Assembly (NCBI RefSeq): GCF_009830945.1
Contig: NZ_VWVV01000019.1
Span: 1 to 64,000 of the forward strand
Direction: 5' to 3'
DNA: 64,000 nucleotides
From: Nocardiopsis sp. FR4
GTDB taxonomy: Bacteria > Actinomycetota > Actinomycetes > Streptosporangiales > Streptosporangiaceae
The translations under genes and the position numbers were made by a program. Within the stretch, counting starts at the first letter, position 1. Each line of letters begins with the position of its first letter. Shown one piece after another: positions 41,162 through 49,613 of this stretch. A model generated the notes under the pieces. That model was not told the origin of the DNA. It saw nothing but the letters and a program-made list of their open reading frames with translations, and did no database searches.

Positions 41162-42379
41162 TCAGAGGCCCGTGGCCGGGGCCGAACGGACGCCCCCGCG
41201 CCCCAGGAACAGCGCCGCCACCAGGTAGGGCACGGCGAACAGCGCGAAGGCGCCGCCGTGCCCCACCAGCGCGAACACACCGGCGTAGAGCAGGTAGGCG
41301 GAGGTGGTGCACGCGTCGGTGCCCAGTCCCGCCAGGGAGGTGACCGTGGCCCGGCTGGGCCCGGTGATGCGGTCCTGGAGACGGGCGTCGGCGACCACTT
41401 CCGCCATCTGGCACACGCCGAAGCCGACGCCGAGCAGCACCCATCCGGGCGGTCCGCCCCACAGGGCGCCCAGGGCGATGGCGGGGGCGGCCAGACCCAG
41501 CAGCAGGGCCAGGGTCCGCACGGGCAGCCGGGAGGCGGGACCGGCCAGCAGGCCGCCGGCGGTGATGCACGCCCACACCACCAGCACCACCAGGGGCACG
41601 GTGGCGGTGGGGACCCCGGCGTCGGCGGCCAGCAGGGGCACGTACTCCTCCAGCATCTGCCAGAAGGAGGCCACCACGACCACCAGGAGGATCGCACCGC
41701 GCACCCCGCGGTGGGAGCGGGCCTCCCGCAGCCCTTCACGCAGGGCCTCCCGGTAACCGGAGGGCTCCTCCCCACCGGCGTCCGGGCCCGGGGCGCGCCG
41801 CTCGGGCAGGGCCAGCGCGGCCAGGGCGCACAGCACGCACGCGGCCACGCTGCCCGCGCCGACGGCCGGGTAGCCGCCGTGGGCCATGACGGGGACCGCC
41901 AGCAGGGTGGCGGCGCCGACCGCGGCCACGTCCAGTGCGCGGGCCCGGCCCATCACCCGGGCGTAGCGGTCGGCGGCGCCCCGGTGCGCCAGTTCGGTGT
42001 AGACCAGGGCCTCCAGGGCGCCGGAGGAGAGAGCGCCGCCCGCACCCCACAGGACGAAGCCCAGGGCGAAGGCGGGGTAGCCGGGCCAGAGCAGCCACAG
42101 CGAGAACCCCGCCGCGGCCAGTAGCGGGGAGGCGGCCAGCAGGTGGCGGCGGGGCACCACGTCGGCCCAGGCCCCGGCGGGGACGGAGACGGCGACGGAG
42201 GTCAGCGACCAGAGCACGAACAGCGAGCTGACCTGGGCCACGGACAGGCCGCTGGCCTCGAACAGCAGCGCGTACAGCGGGTAGAGGAGCACGAACTCCC
42301 CCAGCGCCGCGTAGGCGTACAGGGGCCAGGACAGGCGGGAGACGCGCGCGGCGGGCGCACGCGGGGACAGGGTGGTCAT
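41162..42379 (-). CDS. MFS transporter
   Basis: A 405-residue major facilitator with twelve predicted helices and the motif-A-like loop (WADVVPRRHLL) between helices 2 and 3. The protein begins MTTLSPRAPAARVSRLSWPLYAYAALGEF and belongs to the drug/metabolite efflux side of MFS rather than to sugar porters; substrate unknown. ATG at 42379 has GAAGGACC just upstream. A 19-bp inverted repeat about 95 nt upstream may be an operator. Confidence 0.85.
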   Translation of the reverse strand: MTTLSPRAPAARVSRLSWPLYAYAALGEFVLLYPLYALLFEASGLSVAQVSSLFVLWSLTSVAVSVPAGAWADVVPRRHLLAASPLLAAAGFSLWLLWPGYPAFALGFVLWGAGGALSSGALEALVYTELAHRGAADRYARVMGRARALDVAAVGAATLLAVPVMAHGGYPAVGAGSVAACVLCALAALALPERRAPGPDAGGEEPSGYREALREGLREARSHRGVRGAILLVVVVASFWQMLEEYVPLLAADAGVPTATVPLVVLVVWACITAGGLLAGPASRLPVRTLALLLGLAAPAIALGALWGGPPGWVLLGVGFGVCQMAEVVADARLQDRITGPSRATVTSLAGLGTDACTTSAYLLYAGVFALVGHGGAFALFAVPYLVAALFLGRGGVRSAPATGL

Positions 42380-42474
42380 CAAGGTCCTTCGGTCGGGCGG
42401 GAAAGGGGTACCGGGGCGCGGACGTCCCGGTGGGCCCCTCGCTCGGGCCGAGGACCCGGGGAGGACTTAATGTC

Positions 42475-42493
42475 GCTGGAACATGTCTCCAGC
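42475..42493. promoter_or_regulatory. Inverted repeat upstream of the MFS gene
   Basis: GCTGGA-ACATGTC-TCCAGC: 6-bp perfect arms with a palindromic ACATGT centre, directly after the CtaG stop codon (42494) and 96 nt before the MFS start. Too short and wrongly placed for a good CtaG terminator alone; could serve as both. Confidence 0.4.
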
Positions 42494-43306
42494 CTAGACC
42501 CGCGGGCCCCGCGCGGGCCAGGGGTTCGCCGCCGACCGCGGGGCGGTGCGGGCCCGGCGCCGGTACCAGGCGGTGAACAGGGCGACGCCCAGGAGGAGTT
42601 CGGCCAGGTCGCCGCCGTAGTACATCAGCTGCGCGGCCTCGCGTGCCCCCGTGGTGTGCCCGTGCCCTGGCGGCCAGATTCCGGGATGGGCGTACAGGAG
42701 CTTGGCCAGGAAGGCGTGTGCGGCGGCGGCGAGGAACAGCGCGGTGAGGCGGGTGGCCGTTCCGGGGCGGCGGGGCGCGGGGTCGGGGCCCGCGACCGAC
42801 CAGGCGAAGAGGTATCCGGCGGCGAGGTAGTGCAGCAGGACCAGGGCGTGCACTCCGGGACGGGTCTGGGCCGCCGCGTGCAGGGGGGTGAGGTGGACCA
42901 GGTAGAGGCCGCCGGTGTCGAGCAGCAGCGCCGTGAGGGGGTGTCCCAGGACGTGGAGCGCGCGGCTGCGCAGCAGGCGGGCCAGGGGGCGGCGGCGCCG
43001 GGGGCCGAGGGCGGCCAGGGCCAGGCTGACCGGCGCGGCCATGGCCAGGGCCAGGGGCGTGTACATGCCGATGAGCAGGTGTTGGGCCATGTGTGTGCGG
43101 GGGTCGTGGCCAAGCAGCGGGGGCAGTAGGAGGGAGGCGGCCACCAGCAGCGCCCCGAGCGTGAAGGAGGCCGTGCGCGCGCGGCTCCAGCCGCGCGGCG
43201 CGCGCCGCGCGGCCAGGGCGTAGGCGGCCACGGCCAGGGCGAGTAGGACCAGGACGGGGACCACCCCCCACCCCGCCCCCTGGTGCGCGGCGGAGGCCGC
43301 GGTCAC
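42494..43306 (-). CDS. ctaG: CtaG-type (caa3) cytochrome c oxidase assembly protein
   Basis: A 270-residue membrane protein with seven predicted helices, matching CtaG of the caa3_CtaG family. Characteristic pieces: the DPRTHMAQHLLIGMYTPLALAMAAPVSL segment (His ligands for copper/haem insertion), LVLLHYLAAGYLFAW, and the closing LMYYGGDLAELLLG helix. The GTG start overlaps the stop of the DUF2243 gene by 4 nt, so the two are co-translated. Role: assembly of a haem-copper oxidase in the membrane, probably CuB insertion. Confidence 0.85.
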   Translation of the reverse strand: MTAASAAHQGAGWGVVPVLVLLALAVAAYALAARRAPRGWSRARTASFTLGALLVAASLLLPPLLGHDPRTHMAQHLLIGMYTPLALAMAAPVSLALAALGPRRRRPLARLLRSRALHVLGHPLTALLLDTGGLYLVHLTPLHAAAQTRPGVHALVLLHYLAAGYLFAWSVAGPDPAPRRPGTATRLTALFLAAAAHAFLAKLLYAHPGIWPPGHGHTTGAREAAQLMYYGGDLAELLLGVALFTAWYRRRARTAPRSAANPWPARGPRV

Positions 43307-43785
43307 CGTGTGCGGTCGGGGGCCCGGCGGGCCCGGACGAGCACGACCGTCCCGGCGGCCAGCAGCAGGAGTGCCGCGCCGTTCCACGCCAGGTCGTAGG
43401 GCAGCAGGTCGACGCCGTAGCGGATCTGGTGCAGGCGCAGGAGCTTGTGGTCGACGATGCCGTCGAAGAGCTGGAAGCCGCCCAGTCCCAGCAGCAGACC
43501 CGCCCAGGCGGCCCCTCGGTGCAGGGCCTGGTGGCGGCGCAGGTCGGCGAAGAGGAAGAAGCCCGCGACCAGCGCGAGGAGTTCACCGGCGTGCAGCAGC
43601 CCGTCGGAGAGCAGCCCCACCATCGGGGTGGAGCGGTCGTAGAAGTGGTGCCAGCCCAGGATCTGGTGGAAGACGATCTCGTCGACCGCGGCCATCAGGC
43701 CGACGCCGATCACGGCCGTGGCCGCCAGGGATCGGCCGAACCGTGCGCCGTGTTCGCGGTGCGCTCGCCTGGGTCCCGTCGCCAT
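43303..43785 (-). CDS. DUF2243 membrane protein
   Basis: A 160-residue protein with four membrane helices; the DUF2243 signature FHQILGWHHFYD (with its His cluster) follows helix 1, and LQLFDGIVDHKLLRLHQIR precedes helix 4. The conserved histidines suggest a metal-linked role beside CtaG. ATG at 43785 is preceded by GAGAGGG. It forms an operon with ctaG (GTGA overlap). No function is demonstrated. Confidence 0.85.
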   Translation of the reverse strand: MATGPRRAHREHGARFGRSLAATAVIGVGLMAAVDEIVFHQILGWHHFYDRSTPMVGLLSDGLLHAGELLALVAGFFLFADLRRHQALHRGAAWAGLLLGLGGFQLFDGIVDHKLLRLHQIRYGVDLLPYDLAWNGAALLLLAAGTVVLVRARRAPDRTR

Positions 43786-43889
43786 GGTCCCTCTCGGGGG
43801 GTCGGTGCGTGCTCGCGCGGCGGGCCCGCCGCGGACGAGCGCCACGATGCCACGGCCGGGCGTCCGGGAGGCGGCGCCGCGCCGGGCGG

Positions 43890-44178
43890 TCAGCCGCCGT
43901 GCAGTTCGCGGGCCCAGGCCTCCAGCCCCGCGGCGAAGCCCTCCCGCTGGCTCGGGGAAGCCGCTCGAAGGTCCGCAGCAGGGGTCGGGCCCTGCGGGCC
44001 ATGAAGGTGCGCATCAGGTCGCGGTGCTCCCGGGACACGCGGACCAGGACGCGCCGCCGGTTGACGGGGTCCTTGCGGCGGGTCACCAGGCCCACCTGGA
44101 CCAGGTCGCCGACCAGTTCGCTGACGGTGGAGGCGCCCACCTCCAGCCGGGCGGCGAGCTCTCCCATCCCCAGCTCCT
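43890..44178 (-). pseudogene. MarR-family regulator remnant joined to the GTPase remnant
   Basis: From about 44178 the sequence encodes a MarR winged helix (ELGMGELAARLEVGASTVSE, then LVQVGLVTRRKDPVNRRR wing) and its C-terminal helices. The N-terminal dimerisation helix is absent; instead the frame continues without a stop from the GTPase gene. A one-base loss near CTTCCCC (about 43955) shifts the last 25 codons; with one C restored the end reads REGFAAGLEAWARELHGG and stops at 43890. Confidence 0.7.
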
Positions 44179-45329
44179 GGTCGGCGAGGACGCTCAGCGC
44201 CGCGTGCAGACGCCCGGCCTGCTCCGGGCGGACCGGGCGCGCCAGCGACTCCAGGGAGGGGCGCGCGAAGGCCGGGGTGCGCCCACCGGGCGGGCCCAGG
44301 CGGTCGCCCACCCTGATCGCGGGCAGCCCGCGTAGGCGACCGATCTCCCCGGCCCGCAGCACGCGGTCCCGCTCCTGCTCGGCGCCCACCACCTCCAGGT
44401 GGGTGAGGCGGCCCCGGTGGGGTTCGGCGCCGGGGCGCTCGAAGACGACGCGGTCGCGCACGGCCAGGCTTCCCGAGCGCAACCGCAGGTAGGCGGTCTT
44501 CTCCCCCGAGGCCGAGCGCTCCACGGAGAACACCGTGCCCCGGGGCGCGTCGTCGGCGGCCCCGGGGCGCTGCCCGGAACCAGGTCGGCCAGCGCGGCGG
44601 CCAGTTCCCGGGTGCCCCGGCCGGTCAGGGCGGACCCGAACATCACCGGGTACACCCGCGCCCGGGCGGTCTGCGCCGCCAGCCGGGCGCGCAGGTCCTC
44701 CGGGCCGGGCGGGGCAGGTCCTCCACCAGGCGCGCGAGCAGCTCCTGGTCGTGCTCGGCGAGGACCTCGGCGGCCTGCCGTGCGGTGCCGGGGTCCTCCA
44801 GGGCCAGGGGCAGGGTGCGCGCGGCGGCCGTGCCCGCGCCCCGGACCCGGTTCAGGGCCACCGTGTGCGGGGACAGCAGGCGCCGGATGTCGCGCAGCAC
44901 CTCCTCCGGACGGGCGCCGCGGCGGTCGGTCTTGTTGACGAACAGGACGGTGGGCAGGTCCGCCTCAGCCAGGATGCGCATCAGCACCCGGGTGTGGGCC
45001 TGCACGCCCTCGACCGCGGACAGCACCAGGACCGCCCCGTCGAGTACGGACAGGGCGCGCTCGACCTCGGCCACGAAGTCGGTGTGGCCGGGGGTGTCAA
45101 CGAGGTTGATCTGGACGCGGCCCACGCGCAGCGTCGCCACGGCGGTGCGCACGGTGATGCCGCGGGCGCGTTCGATGCGCCCGCTGTCGGTTCGGGTGTC
45201 GCCGTAGTCGACGCCGCCGAGCCGGTCGATGGCGCCCGCGTCGAAGAGCAGGCGCTCGGTGAGGCTGGTCTTACCGGCGTCGACGTGGGCGAGGACGCCG
45301 ATGTTGAGCGTGCGGGAAGGGTGAGACAA
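44179..45329 (-). pseudogene. Ribosomal-protection (TetM/OtrA-like) translation GTPase remnant
   Basis: Starts at TTG 45329 with GAGGA upstream. The G domain is well preserved: G1 AHVDAGKTSL, switch region RARGITV, G3 DTPGH, G4 NKTD. Two one-base losses (GGCCC run near 44715; GGG near 44580) split it. Domain II follows (VERSASGEKTAYLRLRSG). At about 44179, where domain III should begin after ALSVLADQ, the sequence changes to a MarR regulator in the same frame; domains III-V are gone. Such a protein cannot act as a normal elongation-factor-like ribosome rescue factor. Confidence 0.75.
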
Positions 45330-45515
45330 GAGTGGAGGTGTCCTCGGAGATTCGTGTCCGGATATGGGGCGCGAGATGTCCGTGGGACCGCCGCATGCCG
45401 TTGACCCTTCCTGTCGCGGTGCCTGACCCTTCCGATCCTGCCCGGGCGACCCGGCACGGACAACGGGTTTTCCGTTACCCGGCGTGTTGCCGACCTGACC
45501 TGCGCCGCAACGGAA

Positions 45516-45554
45516 GGTCACCTACTGGTCACCCGGAGGGGACCAACGTTCACC
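45516..45554 (+). promoter_or_regulatory. PHO-box-like direct repeats upstream of phoD
   Basis: GGTCACCTACT (45516) and GGTCACCCGGA (45527) are adjacent 11-bp direct repeats matching the Streptomyces PhoP repeat unit G(G/T)TCAYYYR(G/C)G at 10 of 11 positions each. The next register (45538) reads GGGGACC and GTTCACC occurs at 45548. They lie 105-143 nt before the phoD start, in the only gene-free stretch longer than 300 bp in the window (45330-45658), which otherwise shows nothing recognisable. Confidence 0.65.
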
Positions 45555-45658
45555 ACGCGGTGGTTGGGACGTTCCGGCTTCCGTGGCCGGATAGAGCACG
45601 GTCCCCGCCCGGGCCGCCCCGTGCCCGGGCGCTCCCCGCAACCGTCAGGAGACCGCCC

Positions 45659-47245
45659 ATGCCGGGTACCCCCGACGCCCCCGCTCCCCTGCCCCCCGCC
45701 ACCCCCGCCACCACCCGCCGCCAGGTCCTGGCCGGCGGTGCGGCCGCCCTGGGCGCCGTCGCCCTGGGCACCGCGTGGAGCCCCGAGGCCCGCGCCGAGA
45801 CCACCACCCGGGCCAGCCGCGTCGTCGAGCCCTTCACCCTCGGTGTCGCCTCCGGCGAGCCCTTCCACAGCAGCGTGGTGCTGTGGACCCGACTGGCCCC
45901 CGACCCGCTGGCCGAGGACGGGCTCGGTGGTATGCCCGACCGCGCGGTCGAGGTTGAGTGGCAGGTGTCCGAGGACGAGGACTTCGCCCGCCTGGCCGCC
46001 TCCGGAACCGTGGAGACCGGCCCGCGGGACGCCCACGCCGTGCACGTGGAGGCCAGGGGCCTGCGCCCGGGAGCCCAGTACTTCTACCGCTTCCGCGCGG
46101 ACGGCGAGATAAGCCCGGTGGGGCGCACCAGGACCGCCACTCCCCCCGGCCAGCGCCTGGACCGGTTCGCCTTCGCGTTCGCCAGCTGCCAGAACTACAC
46201 CCACGGCCACTACACCGCCCAGGCCCACCTGGCCCAGGAGGACCTGGACCTGGTCGCCTTCCTGGGCGACTACATCTACGAGGGCCCCGAACAGGGCACC
46301 GTCGGCCGCGGGCACCTGTCCCGGGTGGAGGTGCGCTCGCTGGCCGAGTACCGGATCCGGCACGCCCAGTACAAGAGCGACACCGACCTGCAGGCCGCGC
46401 ACGCCGCGTTCCCGTGGGCGGTGGTCTTCGACGACCACGAGCTGGAGAACAACTGGGCCGACGACCAGTCCGACGGGGAGGTCATCTCCCCGGAGGACTT
46501 CCTGCGCCGCCGCGCCCAGGCGTTCAAGGCCTACTACGAGCACATGCCGCTGCGCCGCTCCCAGCTGCCCACCGGTCCGGACATGCGCCTCCACCGCAGG
46601 CTGACCTTCGGGAACCTGGTGGACATGCACCTGCTCGACACCCGCCAGTACCGCGACAAGCAGGACCAGGCGCAGCGGGAGAACCCCGACCGCACCCTGC
46701 TGGGCGCCGAGCAGAAGCAGTGGCTGTTCGAGGGGCTCTCCTCCTCCCGGGCCCGGTGGAACGTCCTGGCCCAGCAGGTGTTCTTCTCCCAGCGCGACTT
46801 CGCCGCCGGCGAGGCCAGGCGCTTCAGTGACGACTCCTGGGACAACTACGTCGTGGAGCGCGACGAGGTGCGCGACCGCCTGGCCCGGGTGCGCAACGGC
46901 GTGGTGATCACCGGGGACGTACACGCCAACTACGTGAACGACGTCAAGGCCGACTTCGACGACCCCGCGTCGGCGACGGTGGCCACCGAACTCGTGGGCA
47001 CCTCCTTCAGCAGCGGCGGTGACGGGGCGGAGCAGAACCCGGGCGACGCGGTGCAGCTGAGCGAGAACCCGCATATCCGGTTCATCAACCGCAGGCGCGG
47101 CTACGTGCGCAACGTCGTCACGCCCACCGAGTGGACGGCCGACTACCGGGTCGTGGACTACGTGAGCGAGCCGGGCGCGCCCATCCGCGACCGGGCGCGG
47201 TTCGTGGTCGAGGACGGTGTGGCGGGCGTGCGCGCCGAGGGGTGA
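45659..47245 (+). CDS. phoD: Alkaline phosphatase D family, Tat-exported
   Basis: A 528-residue PhoD-type phosphatase/phosphodiesterase. Twin-arginine signal T19-R-R-Q-V-L at the N-terminus with a hydrophobic core and an AEA cleavage region. The PhoD N-terminal beta domain begins FTLGVASGEP; the metallophosphoesterase domain has ASCQNYTHG, FLGDYIYEG, FDDHELENNW, and GDVHANY near the C-terminus, which supply the iron/calcium ligands. It releases phosphate from diverse esters outside the cell under phosphate starvation. ATG at 45659 follows CAGGAGACC. Upstream PHO-box-like repeats fit PhoP control. Confidence 0.9.
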   Translation: MPGTPDAPAPLPPATPATTRRQVLAGGAAALGAVALGTAWSPEARAETTTRASRVVEPFTLGVASGEPFHSSVVLWTRLAPDPLAEDGLGGMPDRAVEVEWQVSEDEDFARLAASGTVETGPRDAHAVHVEARGLRPGAQYFYRFRADGEISPVGRTRTATPPGQRLDRFAFAFASCQNYTHGHYTAQAHLAQEDLDLVAFLGDYIYEGPEQGTVGRGHLSRVEVRSLAEYRIRHAQYKSDTDLQAAHAAFPWAVVFDDHELENNWADDQSDGEVISPEDFLRRRAQAFKAYYEHMPLRRSQLPTGPDMRLHRRLTFGNLVDMHLLDTRQYRDKQDQAQRENPDRTLLGAEQKQWLFEGLSSSRARWNVLAQQVFFSQRDFAAGEARRFSDDSWDNYVVERDEVRDRLARVRNGVVITGDVHANYVNDVKADFDDPASATVATELVGTSFSSGGDGAEQNPGDAVQLSENPHIRFINRRRGYVRNVVTPTEWTADYRVVDYVSEPGAPIRDRARFVVEDGVAGVRAEG

Positions 47246-47261
47246 ACACAGGTCGGCGGTA

Positions 47262-47296
47262 CGCGGTCCGGGGCGGTCATGCCGCCCCGGACCGCG
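47262..47296. terminator. Bidirectional terminator, 15-bp stem
   Basis: 47262-47276 pairs perfectly with 47282-47296 around TCATG, between the phoD stop and the end of the convergent Uma2 remnant. Confidence 0.75.
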
Positions 47297-47300
47297 CCGG

Positions 47301-47905
47301 TCAGCGGGGTCCGCGCCCGAGAGTGCTCAGGTCCACATCGATGTCGAAGGGCGCGGGCGCCTTGAGGTGCTCCCGGTAGACCGTTGGCCTGGCATATCCC
47401 CCGGTGGGGGCGAGTTCGTGGACGAAGACCACGGCGTCCCGTCCGTCCTGCTGTACCAGCCAGAAGTAGGGGATTCCGGCGTCAGCGTAGATCTGTGGCT
47501 TGCGCTCACGGTCCCGTAGCTCCGACTCCGGGGACTCGACCACCAGCTCCACCGCCTCCGGTGGAAGCCACGTTCCGTCCAGGTCGCCTATGGCCTGTGG
47601 GTGCGTGACCACCAGATCCGGCTCGGGGCGCCGGCGCCGTCCGACGCGGACGGCCACCTCCCGGCGGACCGCGAGGTGTTCCGGTGCCGCTCGTACAGGG
47701 TTCGGCCCAGGAGGGGCAGTACGAAGGTGCGGGAGGACCTCTGGGGTGCCACGGGCACCAGGCTTCCGTGGATGGGTTCCGTATGCGGCGGAAGATCCGG
47801 GATGCGGTCCAGGTCGTCCGCCGTGAAACCTCCGAGGGGAGGCATCGGCAGGGAGTACCGGGGGTCGGTGGAGACCTGGCGTCCGGCCACGGGGAAAGCG
47901 GGCAT
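47301..47905 (-). pseudogene. Uma2-family endonuclease-like protein, frameshifted
   Basis: The N-terminal part (MPAFPVAGRQVSTDPRYSLP; FTADDLDRIPDLPPHTEPIHGSLVP) and C-terminal part (REVAVRVGRRRRPEPDLVV; ELVVESPESELRDRERKPQIY; AGIPYFWLV) of a Uma2/DUF820 protein lie in different frames. One C restored near 47660 (CCG to CCCG) gives a 201-residue frame with the PD-(D/E)xK-like residues (D in EPDLVV, E in VVESPES, K in RKPQ). Uma2 proteins are widespread nuclease-fold proteins of unknown role. Confidence 0.7.
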
Positions 47906-47987
47906 GTCGCTGCCTCCGGCCTTTGGACCGTTCTCATCACCCGCGGTAGCGACTCCCGCCATCTCCGGCGGAGCTTTCCCGACCTCC

Positions 47988-48689
47988 CTACCCCTCACCG
48001 TCCGGGGAGATCCACAGGGCCTCGGCGGCCACCAGCCCCAGGGACTGGGAGCGCTCGGGGGAGTCCTCGTCGGCGCGCACGGTGATCTCCATGGACCCGG
48101 CGAAGGGCTGGCGTTCGACCACCTCCACCCGCATCCCGATCCCGATCCCGATGTCGTCCAGGTAGCGCAGCAGGTCGGGGTCGGTGTCGTTGACGCGCAC
48201 GATCACCCCGCCGACGCCCTTGTCGGCCTCCGAGAGAAGGAGGGTCTCGCGCTGGACGATGTGCCCCTCCCGGGTGGGGATGGGGTCGCCGTGGGGGTCG
48301 ACGACGGGGTCGCCCAGGTGGGTGGCGATGCGGTCGACGAACTTGTCCGAAACCACGTGTTCGAGGATTTCGGCCTCGTCGTGCACCTCGTCCCAGGAGT
48401 AGCCCAGCTCGGCCACCAGGTAGGTCTCCAGCAGCCGGTGGCGGCGCAGCACCGACAGGGCCGCCCTGGTTCCGGGCTCGGTGAGGTTGACCGCGCCGTA
48501 GCGCTGGTGTTCCACCAGGCCCAGGTCACTGAGTTTGCGGAGCATGCCCGACACCGAGGAGTTGGACACCGACAGGCGCTCGGCCATCCCGGAGATGGTC
48601 ACCGGCCCGGTGCCGCGTTCCTGGAGGTCGTAGATGACCTTCACGTAGTCCTCAACCGACGTGGACGGTCGTGTCGGTGCGTTGTCCAT
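47988..48689 (-). CDS. mntR: DtxR-family metalloregulator of the MntR type
   Basis: A 233-residue regulator: winged helix (residues 5-70, SVEDYVKVIYDLQE, VSNSSVSGMLRKL), dimer/metal domain (75-140) and a C-terminal FeoA/SH3-like domain (150-233). Metal-site residues decide the metal: Asp14 stands where DtxR has Met10, and Glu107 where DtxR has Cys102, both as in manganese-specific MntR; Glu110, His111 and His84 complete the site. It should repress manganese uptake when manganese is plentiful; the metal ABC operon at 24-26 kb carries a matching operator. Divergent from the potassium channel gene. Confidence 0.88.
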   Translation of the reverse strand: MDNAPTRPSTSVEDYVKVIYDLQERGTGPVTISGMAERLSVSNSSVSGMLRKLSDLGLVEHQRYGAVNLTEPGTRAALSVLRRHRLLETYLVAELGYSWDEVHDEAEILEHVVSDKFVDRIATHLGDPVVDPHGDPIPTREGHIVQRETLLLSEADKGVGGVIVRVNDTDPDLLRYLDDIGIGIGMRVEVVERQPFAGSMEITVRADEDSPERSQSLGLVAAEALWISPDGEG

Positions 48690-48799
48690 GACCGTAACCG
48701 TATCGCGGACCGCTCACCAGGCACCATCCGCGCGGCGCGCCTGTGGACGGCGGGACCCCCGGGTTTGGCGTCGGGCGGTCCCTCTGGTCGAATCGAGGC

Positions 48800-49603
48800 G
48801 TGGAACAGCACAGTACACCCCATCCCCCTCGTACCCCCGACCGCCTGGACCGCTGGCGTTCCGTCACCGAACTGCCCCTGGTCGCGGCGGCGCTGGTGTT
48901 CGTCGGCGCCTACGCCTGGCCGGTCCTGGACCCCGACATCCCCTCCTACTGGCGCGACCTGTGCCAGGTGGTCATCACCGCCGTGTGGGTGGCCTTCGCC
49001 GCGGACTACGCCACACGCCTGTACCTGTCGCCCGACCGGTGGGCGTTCGTCCGGAAGAACGTCCTGGACCTGCTGATCGTGGTGCTGCCCGTGCTGCGCC
49101 CCCTCCACCTGGTCCGCCTGCTGACCGTCGTGTCGCTCCTGCACCGCCACATGACCGTGTCGCTGCGCGGCCACGTGCTGCTGTACACCGCCGTGATCAC
49201 GTCCGTCATGCTGCTCATGGCCTCGCTGAGCATCCTGCGCGTGGAACAGCACGTTCCCGAGGCCAACATCACCACGTTCCCCGACGCGTTCTGGTGGTCG
49301 CTGGTGACGGTCTCCACCGTCGGCTACGGGGACCTGTACCCGGTCACCGGTTCGGGCAGGGTGATCGCCGCCTGCCTGTTCGTCGGGGGTATCGGCCTGC
49401 TCGGCGTCATCACCGGCACCCTGTCGAGCTGGTTGGTCCAGCGGGTGGAGGAGAAGGACGAGAGCCGTGAGCGGGCCGCGGAGGAGGAGCTCCGGGAGCA
49501 GCTGCGCGAGCTCACCGAGCAGGTGCGCGCCCTGCGCTCCGAACTGGACGGCTCCGTCCGCTCCCCGGAAACAGAGGTGCCCCGTCCGGTCTCGGAGGGT
49601 TAG
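48800..49603 (+). CDS. Potassium channel (two-pore-loop type VIC family)
   Basis: A 267-residue membrane protein. Four hydrophobic segments precede the pore: the selectivity filter TVGYGD (about residues 173-178) lies between the pore helix (FWWSLVTVS) and the last helix (VIAACLFVGGIGLLGVITGTL). The C-terminus is a 40-residue charged coiled coil (KDESRERAAEEELREQLREL) probably forming the tetramer stalk. No RCK domain. GTG at 48800; GAGG lies too close upstream to be a good ribosome site, so the start is provisional. Divergent from mntR. Confidence 0.87.
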   Translation: MEQHSTPHPPRTPDRLDRWRSVTELPLVAAALVFVGAYAWPVLDPDIPSYWRDLCQVVITAVWVAFAADYATRLYLSPDRWAFVRKNVLDLLIVVLPVLRPLHLVRLLTVVSLLHRHMTVSLRGHVLLYTAVITSVMLLMASLSILRVEQHVPEANITTFPDAFWWSLVTVSTVGYGDLYPVTGSGRVIAACLFVGGIGLLGVITGTLSSWLVQRVEEKDESRERAAEEELREQLRELTEQVRALRSELDGSVRSPETEVPRPVSEG

Positions 49604-49613
49604 GTTCGCGGGT

